Source of the DNA: a virus
Length of the DNA: 64,000 nt
Virus record (IMG/VR): IMGVR_UViG_3300023109_000014
Span: 1 to 64,000 of that record
Reading direction: 5' to 3' (one strand)
Below, one piece after another: positions 6,938 through 13,697 of the stretch. The notes beneath the pieces are model-generated. The model was not told where the DNA came from. It saw nothing but the letters and a program-made list of their open reading frames with translations, and searched no databases. Position 1 is the first letter of the stretch. Every line of letters begins with the position of its first letter. The translations under genes were made by a program, and so were the position numbers.

Positions 6938-7690
6938 ATGAATAGACTAAACCTAAACATCTGCGGTGGCGAACATACTAAAGTAGGCTTTGATGAAGTC
7001 TGTGCGGTGGAAACACCTCAAGCTACCGATACTTGGAGACCAATTAGCCATAGCTACCTCATTGATAGAGTTCGCTCTCACCTTGACGATAATGGATACG
7101 ATATCGTTGCAGAGAATCATAACCTCGCTCGCTTCGGTCAACGCTATTTTGGGTTATTCCAAGTAAACGATAAGAATAGAGAAGATGAAGATCGGGGTAC
7201 TATTCTTGGTCTTCGTAATGCTCATGACAAATGCTTTCCTGCAGGACTTTGTGCAGGTGACGCCCCTTTCGTGTGTGACAACCTTGTTTTTCACAATGAG
7301 ATTGTGCTTGCTCGTAGGCATACTAAAAACATCATGACCGACCTTCCTCAAGTCATTGCTCGTACCATTGGCAAGTTGTCGGGAATGTGGAATACTCAAG
7401 ACAAGAGGATAGACGCTTATAAAGATTTCGAGGTTACAAACGCTCAAGCTAATGATCTTGTCATTCGTGCTTATCAGTCGGGTGCAATCAGCAAGGCTAA
7501 AATTGCAGATGTTGTTACTCAATGGCAAACGCCCGAACACCCCGAATTTAAGGATCGCAACATGAATTCCTTATACAATGGTTTTACTGCGGTATTGCGT
7601 GGTGGAGTCATGCAATTACCAAAGCGTTCTGATGCTTTGCATTCTGTGCTTGACTCAGAAGTCGGTCTAACTCTCTCAACTAAATCTTAA
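6938..7690 (+). CDS. DUF932-like phage protein
   Basis: The order of motifs is typical of the DUF932 family found in phages and plasmids: an FGQRYFGLFQV strand, then ILGLRNAHDKCFPAGLC, then DAPFVCDNLVFHNEIVLARRHT. Together these span roughly residues 66-130. The C-terminal third is helical. The biochemical role of the family is not established. It has its own strong promoter and a leader, suggesting higher expression than the leaderless neighbours, and is followed after 19 nt by a small gene with an AGAAAGGA ribosome binding site. Confidence 0.8.
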   Translation: MNRLNLNICGGEHTKVGFDEVCAVETPQATDTWRPISHSYLIDRVRSHLDDNGYDIVAENHNLARFGQRYFGLFQVNDKNREDEDRGTILGLRNAHDKCFPAGLCAGDAPFVCDNLVFHNEIVLARRHTKNIMTDLPQVIARTIGKLSGMWNTQDKRIDAYKDFEVTNAQANDLVIRAYQSGAISKAKIADVVTQWQTPEHPEFKDRNMNSLYNGFTAVLRGGVMQLPKRSDALHSVLDSEVGLTLSTKS

Positions 7691-7709
7691 TTCTAAGAAA
7701 GGATATACT

Positions 7710-7952
7710 ATGAAACATCATAATCTCTCAAGCGTACTCAATAACCTTCAAGGACGATTTGTTTCGGTTCTTGTAAAGAATGGGCAGACCCGTCAAGCCT
7801 ATTCAGCAAAGCTAGTTGGGCATTCTCCTTCAACTGTAACTTTTGTAGACACAAACGAAAACAAAGGGCGGAATTACCGCAAGGTAGATCGTAAATCTAT
7901 TATTGGCCTTAAAAGCGGATCAAATAGTTTTCGAAGAACAAAACAGCTTTAG
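7710..7952 (+). CDS. small beta-rich protein, 80 aa
   Basis: Strand-rich sequence (GRFVSVLVKNG, AKLVGHSPSTVTFVD, RKSIIGLKSG) suggests an SH3- or Sm-like barrel, similar to small phage proteins that bind peptides or nucleic acid. AGAAAGGA lies about 6-8 nt upstream of the ATG. It is very basic at the C-terminus. It is followed by the second copy of the double-hairpin cassette. Confidence 0.65.
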   Translation: MKHHNLSSVLNNLQGRFVSVLVKNGQTRQAYSAKLVGHSPSTVTFVDTNENKGRNYRKVDRKSIIGLKSGSNSFRRTKQL

Positions 7953-7973
7953 GTTAATAGGTAGTAGTCAAAT

Positions 7974-8001
7974 AGTCCCAAGGGCGCAAGCCCTTGGGGC
8001 T
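7974..8001 (+). repeat. GC-rich hairpin, second double-hairpin cassette
   Basis: AGTCCCAAGGGC-GCAA-GCCCTTGGGGCT is a 12 bp stem with one wobble and a GCAA tetraloop. It precedes the recurrent ATCG palindrome by about a dozen bases, as at 3778-3842, but has a different stem sequence. Confidence 0.7.
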
Positions 8002-8012
8002 TAACTGTTTGT

Positions 8013-8040
8013 GAAATCGCCTGCCGATTTCGTGCCAATT
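8013..8040. repeat. palindromic intergenic element, copy 4
   Basis: AAATCG-CCTGC-CGATTT followed by CGTGCCAA. It belongs to the cassette beginning at 7974. Confidence 0.7.
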
Positions 8041-8069
8041 TTAAAAAGTTAATTTTAGAAAAAAAAGGG

Positions 8070-8097
8070 TTGACTTTAAGTTAATTTACTTCATAAT
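8070..8097 (+). promoter_or_regulatory. promoter with leader and ribosome binding site
   Basis: TTGACT at 8070-8075, a 16 bp spacer and CATAAT at 8092-8097. The gene at 8128 has AGAAAGGA a few bases upstream of its ATG. Confidence 0.6.
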
Positions 8098-8127
8098 TGT
8101 ATACATAACACTAAAGAAAGGATTGCT

Positions 8128-8328
8128 ATGAAAAGAATTGTAAAAATACTAATGGAAAGAGACCAACTAAGCAAAGAAGATGCTATTCGCCAAACGGCCA
8201 CATTTTTTCGTGAAATGTCCGAAGATATTGCAACGGGCGGAGATCCGTCTGAATGGGAAGACAACTTTATGTCCGAGTTCGGATTAGAGCCAGATTTTTT
8301 CGAAGATTTGCTTTTTAGGCTTGCATAA
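8128..8328 (+). CDS. acidic hypothetical protein, 66 aa
   Basis: This is a helical, acidic protein with KEDAIRQTATFFREMSEDIA and a Phe-rich C-terminus (EPDFFEDLLFRL). A clear AAGAAAGGA ribosome binding site is present. The opening ILMERDQLSKEDA resembles the start of the protein at 3320 (ILIERDGMDYEEA), hinting at a shared motif family. Function unknown. Confidence 0.65.
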   Translation: MKRIVKILMERDQLSKEDAIRQTATFFREMSEDIATGGDPSEWEDNFMSEFGLEPDFFEDLLFRLA

Positions 8329-8349
8329 ACCACTTAACTAGACTATATT
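8321..8349 (+). promoter_or_regulatory. promoter, predicted leaderless start
   Basis: TTGCAT at 8321-8326, 17 bp, TATATT at 8344-8349. The ATG at 8356 is 6 nt downstream. The TATATTCTATATATG block is repeated at 13812-13826. Confidence 0.65.
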
Positions 8350-8355
8350 CTATAT

Positions 8356-9084
8356 ATGATTACAACAACATTGCTTACTCAAGGAAACTCCAAAATTGTA
8401 AAGGGAGAAAAACTAGGATACATAACAAAGGGAATTCATTTTGCCCCCGCAAATCTTTCAGGGTTTGAAGTTTGCCAATGGCGGTCAAAAGGTTGTACAA
8501 TGTCTTGTCTTAACACGGCAGGTCGTGGGCAAATGAATTCTATTCAAAATTCACGCATTGCAAAGACAAAGTTATTTTTCAATCAACAATTAGATTTCCT
8601 TGCCAAGCTATCGAAAGAAATTTCTAATTCAATTAAGAGTGCAACAAAGAAAGGGATGAAGTCAGCTTTTAGACTCAATCTCACAAGCGACATTGCTTGG
8701 GAATCCGTTTTCTTGAATGAAGATCAGCCAAAATCAATTTTTGACAAGTTTTCATCAACTCAATTTTACGATTACACAAAGTCGTTCAAAAGAATGGCTC
8801 AGTATCTTGGCAAGGATAAAGAATTTCCTAGCAACTATCATTTGACTTTTTCGCTTTCCGAAACTAATCAAAAGCTTGGGGAAATGATTCTTGAAATGGG
8901 CGGTAATGTTGCCGTTGTATTTCGCAATCAATTACCTAAGACATGGAAAGGTTACGAAGTTGTCAATGGCGATGACAATGACCTTCGCTTTCTTGACAAG
9001 AAAGGTGTTGTTGTAGGGCTTATCGAGAAAGGTATGGCAAAGAAAGATTCAACGGGATTTGTAAAAGAAGGGATTGATTCTTAA
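8356..9084 (+). CDS. GP88-like phage protein
   Basis: The pattern is that of the phage gene product 88 family: an NSKIVKGEKLGYITKGIHFAP opening, then a Cys block CQWRSKGCTMSCLNTAGRG (about 41-58), then RIAKTKLFF and RLNLTSDIAWE. The conserved Cys residues suggest metal or cluster binding, but the activity is not established. At 242 aa it is of normal family length. It starts 6 nt after its -10 box. Confidence 0.85.
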   Translation: MITTTLLTQGNSKIVKGEKLGYITKGIHFAPANLSGFEVCQWRSKGCTMSCLNTAGRGQMNSIQNSRIAKTKLFFNQQLDFLAKLSKEISNSIKSATKKGMKSAFRLNLTSDIAWESVFLNEDQPKSIFDKFSSTQFYDYTKSFKRMAQYLGKDKEFPSNYHLTFSLSETNQKLGEMILEMGGNVAVVFRNQLPKTWKGYEVVNGDDNDLRFLDKKGVVVGLIEKGMAKKDSTGFVKEGIDS

Positions 9085-9092
9085 ATTAGTTA

Positions 9093-9121
9093 TTGACAAA
9101 AGGCTTTTATTTATTCATTAT
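9093..9121 (+). promoter_or_regulatory. promoter, predicted leaderless start
   Basis: TTGACA at 9093-9098, 17 bp and CATTAT at 9116-9121. The ATG at 9129 follows by 7 nt. A naive gene call would use the TTG of the -35 box as a start codon. Confidence 0.6.
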
Positions 9122-9128
9122 TAGCATT

Positions 9129-9332
9129 ATGACAGATTACAACTTATTATTCGAATCAGGCGACACTTATTATGACTCAGCTTATGCAATGGACATTTCA
9201 CAGGATAGAGCGTTACAAGAATTGGCTAACCATGGAGTTACTACTAATGAGGGCATTGTAGAGTTTTATGAAGACATGGGAGACAAAGAGTCTTATCCTG
9301 CTCAAAAAGTGCTTGAATGGCTTGGCTATTGA
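9129..9332 (+). CDS. acidic hypothetical protein, 67 aa
   Basis: This is a small acidic protein (YYDSAYAMDISQDRALQEL and FYEDMGDKESYPAQKVLEWLG) of unknown function. The start at 9129 is set by the promoter at 9093-9121. It is followed by a hairpin plus T-run at 9380-9398 that may end the transcript. Confidence 0.6.
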   Translation: MTDYNLLFESGDTYYDSAYAMDISQDRALQELANHGVTTNEGIVEFYEDMGDKESYPAQKVLEWLGY

Positions 9333-9379
9333 ACCCTAAATAGGTCAAATAGAAATAGTTAACTTTTTAGGCGTATTGT

Positions 9380-9398
9380 AAATCGCCAGGCGATTTTT
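9380..9398 (+). terminator. palindromic element copy 5, terminator-like
   Basis: AAATCGCC-A-GGCGATTT runs directly into a stretch of T residues, so this copy has the form of an intrinsic terminator. It raises the possibility that the other copies, which lack the T-run, are derived from or related to termination signals. Confidence 0.6.
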
Positions 9399-9420
9399 TT
9401 TGATTTAAATTCGATTTTAT

Positions 9421-9449
9421 TTGACAAACTATCTTTTTTAGCTTAGTTT
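9421..9449 (+). promoter_or_regulatory. promoter with short leader
   Basis: TTGACA at 9421-9426, 17 bp and TAGTTT at 9444-9449, with the ATG at 9485. An alternative TATATA lies a few bases further on. Confidence 0.5.
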
Positions 9450-9484
9450 ATATATATTAACGCTAATACTAACACATAATCAAA

Positions 9485-9718
9485 ATGACAGATACTACAT
9501 ATAACGGATGGACAAATCGCACAACATGGCTTATTAATGTATGGTACAACCCTACTACCGCAGACCTTGATTGGATCAGGGAGGACTTAGAAGATAAGGT
9601 TAACAAGCTAGCTGATTCAGAGCAGGTATCTGATAAAGTGCTTGCAGATATGATAAACCTTGAAGAGGTAAACTGGTCCGAATTGGAAGAAAGCTTAGAA
9701 GACCCCGAGGACGAGTAG
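9485..9718 (+). CDS. conserved phage protein of the YNGWTN family
   Basis: The opening YNGWTNRTTWLINVWYN is the signature of a small phage family of unknown role, usually seen as YNGWTN.ETW at the N-terminus. The remainder is acidic and helical, ending in a Glu/Asp-rich tail. Copy 6 of the palindromic element follows within a few bases of the stop. Confidence 0.8.
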   Translation: MTDTTYNGWTNRTTWLINVWYNPTTADLDWIREDLEDKVNKLADSEQVSDKVLADMINLEEVNWSELEESLEDPEDE

Positions 9719-9722
9719 GGGT

Positions 9723-9748
9723 CAAATCGCCAGCCGATTCCGTGCCAA
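9723..9748. repeat. palindromic intergenic element, copy 6
   Basis: AAATCG-CCAGC-CGATTC followed by CGTGCCAA. It sits between the convergent ends of the plus-strand gene at 9485 and the minus-strand gene at 9749. Confidence 0.65.
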
Positions 9749-9907
9749 TTACTTAGCAGGAATCAATCTATATCGAAGCCGTTTTGCTCCCGTGTTTTGC
9801 ATTAGCCGTACTTTAAGCAAGGCATCTGCTTGCTTCTTATACATAGGGATAGATTCTGTTATCCATCCTGTTTTTTTTGTTAATGGAATTGATTGGAGAA
9901 TTAACAT
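9749..9907 (-). CDS. hypothetical protein, 52 aa
   Basis: This is a short basic protein (MLILQSIPLTKKTGW, then KKQADALLKVRLMQ) on the minus strand, filling a gap between the convergent gene at 9485-9718 and the acidic gene at 9921. It has normal start and stop codons and coding-like composition with a Lys/Arg-rich end. No homologous family is recognised. Confidence 0.5.
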   Translation of the reverse strand: MLILQSIPLTKKTGWITESIPMYKKQADALLKVRLMQNTGAKRLRYRLIPAK

Positions 9908-9920
9908 ATTAGCCTTTTGT

Positions 9921-10196
9921 TTAGGATTCTATTTCGTGCCAAAATGAACTTACCGAGTTCATGTCGACTAGGTTTTCGTCAGAGTCAAAATCTTCCTCTT
10001 CTTCTTCTTTATGCTCAAGAGAATCAAATTCTTCTTGAATGTCTTCTTTCTTTGCTTCGATTAAGCCATGCTCTACAACTAGCTTTTCTGCTAATTGCTC
10101 TGCCTTCAATTCGTCTAAAAGATTTTTGAATTTAGAGGTAACTTTGTTACTTTCTGCGTTATCTACTGCTTGTTTTATTAGGTCAATGTTATTCAT
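9921..10196 (-). CDS. acidic hypothetical protein, 91 aa
   Basis: The N-terminus is helical (NNIDLIKQAVDNAESNKV) and is followed by an extremely acidic tail with Glu and Asp runs. No domain is recognised. I take the ATG at 10196 because a TTGACT-17-TAGATT promoter ends 10 nt upstream; a longer version would extend through that promoter. The acidic tail suggests a DNA mimic or partner-binding protein, but this is only an inference from charge. Confidence 0.6.
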   Translation of the reverse strand: MNNIDLIKQAVDNAESNKVTSKFKNLLDELKAEQLAEKLVVEHGLIEAKKEDIQEEFDSLEHKEEEEEDFDSDENLVDMNSVSSFWHEIES

Positions 10197-10206
10197 ATTT
10201 ATATAC

Positions 10207-10235
10207 AATCTAATGGTTAAAGGTGTTAAAGTCAA
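10207..10235 (-). promoter_or_regulatory. minus-strand promoter
   Basis: On the minus strand TTGACT (10230-10235), 17 bp, TAGATT (10207-10212), with the start codon 10 nt on. The stop codon of the upstream gene lies inside the -35 box. Confidence 0.6.
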
Positions 10236-10399
10236 GCCCAAAAAGGATGTTTTTTTACAGATGACATAGGTACTGCAACCCTTTTGTTTGTGTTATATAT
10301 GCGAGCTAAAACAAAAGTTTCTGCTCCATCTTGTTGAATTCCCTCTACATGAAGGATGCGTTTTTGGTAATCTATTACAACATCGTTTTTGTTAATCAT
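10232..10399 (-). CDS. hypothetical protein, 55 aa
   Basis: This is a small strand-rich protein (NDVVIDYQKRILHVEGIQQDG, then TFVLARIYN) with a promoter of its own. It ends inside the promoter of the next gene. No family is recognised. The regular spacing promoter-gene-promoter-gene on this strand supports it. Confidence 0.55.
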   Translation of the reverse strand: MINKNDVVIDYQKRILHVEGIQQDGAETFVLARIYNTNKRVAVPMSSVKKHPFWA

Positions 10400-10404
10400 A
10401 CCTT

Positions 10405-10433
10405 AATCTAATCAATTTTTTTGTTAATTGCAA
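10405..10433 (-). promoter_or_regulatory. minus-strand promoter, near-leaderless
   Basis: TTGCAA (10428-10433), 17 bp, TAGATT (10405-10410). The start codon at 10399 follows by 5 nt. Confidence 0.6.
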
Positions 10434-10474
10434 GCTAAATCGTCTTTTTTTTAGCATTTTTATTTTATTTTTTT

Positions 10475-10499
10475 TGGCACGAAAATCGCGGGGCGATTT
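10475..10499. repeat. palindromic intergenic element, copy 7 (inverted orientation)
   Basis: TTGGCACG-AAAATCG-CGGGG-CGATTT. Here the TGGCA arm lies on the left, the mirror image of most copies, in keeping with the minus-strand genes around it. Confidence 0.65.
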
Positions 10500-10503
10500 G
10501 CCC

Positions 10504-10659
10504 TTATTCGCTTAGCTCTGTTTGGGCAATTCTGTCAAGATCGGCTTGTGCGGCTATGACTTGCATCTGTGCTGATGCAGAGCCGTTATTTGCCGCCTCG
10601 ATATTCTCATCGATGATTTTAGATAGTCTTCTTTTTTCTTGTAGTAGTGTGTTTGTCAT
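10504..10659 (-). CDS. hypothetical helical protein, 51 aa
   Basis: This is a probable small coiled-coil: LLQEKRRLSKIIDENIEAA followed by QMQVIAAQADLDRIAQTEL. It is preceded on the minus strand by TTGACT and a TA-rich -10 region. No family is recognised. It could form a helical dimer, but partners are unknown. Confidence 0.55.
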   Translation of the reverse strand: MTNTLLQEKRRLSKIIDENIEAANNGSASAQMQVIAAQADLDRIAQTELSE

Positions 10660-10708
10660 ATGTATATAAGTTAAACGATTTTTTAGATTAAGTCAAATTT
10701 ATTTTCAA

Positions 10709-10936
10709 TTACATTTCAAATTGATCATGGTAGCCGTAATCAAAGTCTTCGTAATGATCCCTACATTCTGGCTCTTCATGATTTCTATGCACTTCTGACA
10801 TAGGAGAATGCTTGCGAGAGTTATTTGCCTTATTGAAGGCATCAACTTCATCATTCATCTTCTGCATGAGTTCTTCTTGTTTTTTGAGAATCTCGGCGTT
10901 AACAGGTCGGTCAATGTGTGAGTATTTACTAATCAT
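10709..10936 (-). CDS. hypothetical protein, 75 aa, His/Asp-rich tail
   Basis: A helical N-terminus (AEILKKQEELMQKMNDEVDAF) is followed by a polar tail rich in His, Glu, Asp and Tyr (CRDHYEDFDYGYHDQFE). The tail could bind metal. The ATG at 10936 is chosen because a TTGCAA-17-TAGATT promoter lies 10 nt upstream. No family is recognised. Confidence 0.6.
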   Translation of the reverse strand: MISKYSHIDRPVNAEILKKQEELMQKMNDEVDAFNKANNSRKHSPMSEVHRNHEEPECRDHYEDFDYGYHDQFEM

Positions 10937-10946
10937 AACTAAGTAT

Positions 10947-10975
10947 AATCTAAGGGATAAAGAAGTTAATTGCAA
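10947..10975 (-). promoter_or_regulatory. minus-strand promoter
   Basis: TTGCAA (10970-10975), 17 bp, TAGATT (10947-10952), 10 nt before the start codon. It has the same two boxes as the promoter at 10405-10433. Confidence 0.6.
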
Positions 10976-10996
10976 GCAAAAACGTATTTTTCTTAA

Positions 10997-11023
10997 AAAA
11001 ATCGGCAGCCGATTTTGTGCCAA
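10997..11023. repeat. palindromic intergenic element, copy 8
   Basis: AAAAATCGGCAGCCGATTTT followed by GTGCCAA, a longer perfect stem than in most copies. It abuts the 3' end of the minus-strand gene at 11024. Confidence 0.65.
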
Positions 11024-11257
11024 TCAGCTTTCCTCTAGCAAGCCATCCCTCAAGAGATTGAGTTCTTGCAAGACTTTATTATATTCTTTTCTAGCTTGTT
11101 GTATCGCATGAAGTGCATCAAGAACGGCAGTGCCTTGAGTAATTGAAGCTGACTTTGATTCAGCAAGAAATTTAAGATTACCCTCGGCTTTAGACATTGA
11201 TAAAGCACATTGCAATGTAGGGTATTTTTTAAGAAGATCTTTTGTTGAGTTATTCAT
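11024..11257 (-). CDS. hypothetical helical protein, 77 aa
   Basis: The protein is largely helical, with LDALHAIQQARKEYNKVLQEL in its second half suggesting a coiled coil. It lies 3 nt downstream of the gene at 11261, so the two form a minus-strand operon. No family is recognised. Confidence 0.65.
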   Translation of the reverse strand: MNNSTKDLLKKYPTLQCALSMSKAEGNLKFLAESKSASITQGTAVLDALHAIQQARKEYNKVLQELNLLRDGLLEES

Positions 11258-11260
11258 GTA

Positions 11261-11734
11261 TTATTTCGTTTGGTTTTCAAGTTCCCACAATTCGGGATGC
11301 GATGCGTAGTGAAAAAAGAATCTGCCTTGATTTTGTTTGGCAGTTTTGATTTCAAATTCAGATGGCTCAACACCATAGGTTAAGCGAAAGTTTGCCTCAG
11401 AAGCAGAAATTCCAAGTTCTTTTTTGAGTTCAACTACTTGTCCCATGCGTGGGCGAGTTAATTTATTTTTGAACACTTTGACTTGAGTTACCTTTGGGGC
11501 GAAACGGTCTTCGTTAATTTTATATCGCTTAGGGGCATAAAAATTCCAAAGAATGGATACTTCTTTTGGTGTTGCTTGTTTAGTTTTCACAAGTGTTAAA
11601 GCGACATTTTCAAGCTGTTTTCGTGCGTTAAAACCTTTTTTCCATACGGAATGGTCATCCGAGAAGTCGTAAAACCAATCGTGATATTCTAGGTCGTTAG
11701 AGAATTCTGTTTTCAAGTCTTTTATCATAATCAT
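11261..11734 (-). CDS. hypothetical protein, 157 aa
   Basis: The sequence combines an aromatic N-terminus (YHDWFYDFSDDHSVW) with a central Lys-rich region and a possible helix-turn-helix (GQVVELKKELGISASEANF, about 100-118). That last stretch is the only hint of DNA binding, and I do not assign a function. A second ATG lies 6 nt further in. TTGACT (11776-11781) with a poor -10 (TACCTT) is the likely promoter. Confidence 0.6.
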   Translation of the reverse strand: MIMIKDLKTEFSNDLEYHDWFYDFSDDHSVWKKGFNARKQLENVALTLVKTKQATPKEVSILWNFYAPKRYKINEDRFAPKVTQVKVFKNKLTRPRMGQVVELKKELGISASEANFRLTYGVEPSEFEIKTAKQNQGRFFFHYASHPELWELENQTK

Positions 11735-11801
11735 TTATCTTTCTATATATATAAGGTAGTCTAGTTTTTAACTAAAGTCAAATTTATTTGCAATTATTTT
11801 A

Positions 11802-12077
11802 CTATTTTTTTTCTCTTATTTCTTGGATGTAGTATTGAGCATTATCACCATCTTTGCGTTGAATGCTTGTTTGGAATTGCAACTTTGGTTGAAGTGTGCG
11901 AATCATGCGAGCAACTTTGCGTCTGACTTCATGCTTATCTTCAGCTTGTATAGTGATTGCGTGGTGCGTCTTGTCAATGTCAATGTATGACTTAGTATTA
12001 CTATTCCATAAGGAAATTGCTTCACCATCGAGGGAAGAGACATGAACGCTTGCAATGAATGTTTTATTCTTAATCAT
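11802..12077 (-). CDS. hypothetical protein, 91 aa
   Basis: This is a strand-helix-strand protein (TFIASVHVSSLDGEAISLW, then KHEVRRKVARMIRTL, then QYYIQEIREKK) of unknown family. It has its own predicted leaderless promoter and is the first gene of the minus-strand block, divergent from the genes at 12239 and 12338. Confidence 0.65.
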   Translation of the reverse strand: MIKNKTFIASVHVSSLDGEAISLWNSNTKSYIDIDKTHHAITIQAEDKHEVRRKVARMIRTLQPKLQFQTSIQRKDGDNAQYYIQEIREKK

Positions 12078-12083
12078 ATATAC

Positions 12084-12112
12084 AATATGACATACAAATT
12101 AACAAAAGTCAA
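12084..12112 (-). promoter_or_regulatory. minus-strand promoter, predicted leaderless
   Basis: TTGACT (12107-12112), 17 bp, CATATT (12084-12089). The start codon at 12077 follows by exactly 6 nt, the same geometry as on the plus strand. Confidence 0.65.
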
Positions 12113-12159
12113 ATTTTTTTTCAATTACCTTTCAACTATGTTTTTGCACAATCCTACTG

Positions 12160-12183
12160 AATCGCCTGCCGATTTCATGCCAA
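12160..12183. repeat. palindromic intergenic element, copy 9
   Basis: GAATCG-CCTGC-CGATTT followed by CATGCCAA, in the divergent region between the minus-strand block and the gene at 12239. Confidence 0.65.
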
Positions 12184-12203
12184 TTTATTTTTAAAAAAAG
12201 CTC

Positions 12204-12232
12204 TTGACATTTAAAACATTTCTCTTTAGTGT
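12204..12232 (+). promoter_or_regulatory. promoter, predicted leaderless
   Basis: TTGACA at 12204-12209, 17 bp, TAGTGT at 12227-12232, ATG at 12239 (6 nt). Confidence 0.55.
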
Positions 12233-12238
12233 GTTGTT

Positions 12239-12307
12239 ATGGACATTATTATTATACTTATCATATTTGCGATTATGACTTGCCGAGAAGTGGTAAATTG
12301 TAGTTGA
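12239..12307 (+). CDS. 22-aa hydrophobic peptide
   Basis: The ORF encodes MDIIIILIIFAIMTC and a short polar end. It has its own consensus-spaced promoter with the ATG 6 nt downstream. Its stop codon overlaps the -35 of the next promoter (TTGACA at 12304). The promoter geometry is the main reason to believe it. It would be a single membrane helix, function unknown. Confidence 0.4.
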   Translation: MDIIIILIIFAIMTCREVVNCS

Positions 12308-12331
12308 CATTATTATTAAAACTATCATACT
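12304..12331 (+). promoter_or_regulatory. promoter, predicted leaderless
   Basis: TTGACA at 12304-12309, a 16 bp spacer, CATACT at 12326-12331, ATG at 12338 (6 nt). Confidence 0.55.
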
Positions 12332-12337
12332 TGTATT

Positions 12338-12970
12338 ATGAACCTTGCGAAAAACATAGACCACAATTTACTTAACAATTCCCTAAACAAAATTGCTTCT
12401 GATGGCTCAACCCATCATGGATATAGCTTTGAAGATTTTGTAACTCTTGCTTTAGGATTTACCGAAGCTGACGGCACACCCTATCGAGACAGAAAACAAG
12501 GAGGCACAAAAAATCATCGGCAGAGCTTTGACATCCCTCAAGAAGTTGCCGAACGCAACCCAATTTTACCCGAAGCATACAAGCTCCCATGGTCAATCAA
12601 AGCAGTAAAAATTGGAAGTCCTATTGGTCTAGGAACTGCACGACTTCAGTATGATGCGTGGTCAGCTTCGGGGCTTGTGCAGGTATCGGGCTTTTACTCC
12701 AAGAAAGGTGGAGAGAAAAGGCTTGAGCATTTTTCGATTGAAGTTGTTCCTCCTGATGTTGAATATTGGGGAAACATAACAAAAGAATTAGTTTATCGGC
12801 TTGATCCCAAAGGCGTTTCTAGAGAATGTTATTCTAGAAAAGAATTCGAGGCAGAAACAGGTCGAGTTAACAAAAGCAGAACAGGTGTTATCGGTTTGCG
12901 AGCATTAGGCAGACAGAGAAACTTGCAAGCGTATATGAATTTTTCTGACTATAACACTCTTGTTGCTTGA
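12338..12970 (+). CDS. hypothetical protein, possibly restriction-endonuclease-like fold
   Basis: Residues from YSFEDFVTLALGF through SFDIP to PWSIKAVKIGSP follow the helix-Glu, Asp, strand-Lys order of PD-(D/E)XK folds, although the third motif reads SIK rather than (D/E)XK. A beta-rich segment (GTARLQYDAWS, VQVSGFYS) follows. The C-terminus is basic. I call it hypothetical with a tentative nuclease-like fold. The next gene's promoter lies in its last codons. Confidence 0.6.
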   Translation: MNLAKNIDHNLLNNSLNKIASDGSTHHGYSFEDFVTLALGFTEADGTPYRDRKQGGTKNHRQSFDIPQEVAERNPILPEAYKLPWSIKAVKIGSPIGLGTARLQYDAWSASGLVQVSGFYSKKGGEKRLEHFSIEVVPPDVEYWGNITKELVYRLDPKGVSRECYSRKEFEAETGRVNKSRTGVIGLRALGRQRNLQAYMNFSDYNTLVA

Positions 12971-12997
12971 CATTTTGACAAAAAACATTACTATAAA
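12967..12997 (+). promoter_or_regulatory. promoter for the gene at 13002
   Basis: TTGACA at 12967-12972 and TATAAA at 12992-12997 (19 bp apart) precede the ATG at 13002. A second TTGACA at 12975 lies too close to the same -10. Confidence 0.4.
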
Positions 12998-13001
12998 ACT
13001 T

Positions 13002-13187
13002 ATGATTAAAACAAAGATAGATAACCTCACAGAAATGCTTAAGAAGTTAAGTGCCCAAAAAAATGCAGAATTAAGGGTTGGCAACATTATTTCTGCTAAC
13101 GCTTTAGAGTCAGTGCAAATGGATATCGAAGCAAAGATTCTTGAGCTTTCAGCAAAAACAGAAAAAGGTTTAGTCGTTAAGGCTTGA
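13002..13187 (+). CDS. hypothetical helical protein, 61 aa
   Basis: This is a short coiled-coil-like protein (KIDNLTEMLKKLSAQKNAEL, then ALESVQMDIEAKILELSAK). The ATG at 13002 follows the promoter; an in-frame ATG at 12960 lies inside the upstream gene and upstream of the -35 box. No family is recognised. Confidence 0.6.
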   Translation: MIKTKIDNLTEMLKKLSAQKNAELRVGNIISANALESVQMDIEAKILELSAKTEKGLVVKA

Positions 13188-13212
13188 CTTTCTTCTTAAA
13201 CTCTTATAGATT
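13184..13212 (+). promoter_or_regulatory. promoter, predicted leaderless
   Basis: TTGACT at 13184-13189, 17 bp, TAGATT at 13207-13212, ATG at 13219 (6 nt). The -10 to ATG string is identical to that at 4605-4619. Confidence 0.65.
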
Positions 13213-13218
13213 ATTATT

Positions 13219-13326
13219 ATGCGAAAATTATTTGATATGTTTACTATTGCGTTCATTCCATTTATTATTGGTGCAGTCCTACTTTTTGGATGTGCCTTAA
13301 TTGCTAACCTCATAAACCCATCATGA
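13219..13326 (+). CDS. small membrane protein, 35 aa
   Basis: The ORF encodes a short charged start and then one long hydrophobic helix (FTIAFIPFIIGAVLLFGC). It has its own consensus promoter, and its TGA overlaps the ATG of the next gene (ATGA). A holin-like or membrane-anchor role is possible but not shown. Confidence 0.55.
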   Translation: MRKLFDMFTIAFIPFIIGAVLLFGCALIANLINPS

Positions 13327-13514
13327 TTAAGATAAAAACACACCCTAATTTCGGTAATTGGTTTAACATATTTGCATTCAACAAATTAGTTGAACAAGTT
13401 CATACAAAATCCCAAGCACTAAAAAAGGCTAAAGAACTCGCTCGAAACAACGAGCAATCTTTTTATTTGCATGACGGAGTAAGAAAGGCGGTAGTTGTAA
13501 ATGAACCAAGCTGA
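13323..13514 (+). CDS. hypothetical protein, paralogue of the gene at 13824
   Basis: It starts MIKIKTHPNFGNWFNI and continues with a helix rich in Ala/Lys, matching MIKIETHPNFSEWLNI of the 60-aa protein at 13824 in both sequence and length. The two are clear paralogues. The function is unknown. It is coupled by ATGA to the membrane peptide upstream and overlaps the next gene by 14 nt. Confidence 0.65.
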   Translation: MIKIKTHPNFGNWFNIFAFNKLVEQVHTKSQALKKAKELARNNEQSFYLHDGVRKAVVVNEPS

Positions 13515-13695
13515 ACTTGAATCAAAAAATCCTTTTGTAATTACCGCTATAGAGAGAAGAACGATTATTCTCAGAAAAGATAGCCCGTACTACAAGCCAA
13601 AGCTGAATGACAGGGTTTTATCAATTGACTGCGTACTTGCAAATTCAGATCGACTGATAGAAATCCAGAAAGGAATCTTTGAGTTGACAGACTAA
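13501..13695 (+). CDS. hypothetical protein, 64 aa
   Basis: This is a strand-rich small protein (FVITAIERRTIILRKD, then DRVLSIDCVLANSD) that overlaps the previous gene by 14 nt. No family is recognised. Copy 10 of the palindromic element follows the stop. Confidence 0.6.
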   Translation: MNQAELESKNPFVITAIERRTIILRKDSPYYKPKLNDRVLSIDCVLANSDRLIEIQKGIFELTD

Positions 13696-13697
13696 AG

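Noticed and set aside
9093-9128. Upstream TTG start for the gene at 9129
   Set aside because: The TTG is the -35 box TTGACA of its own promoter; the ATG at 9129 lies in the leaderless position.
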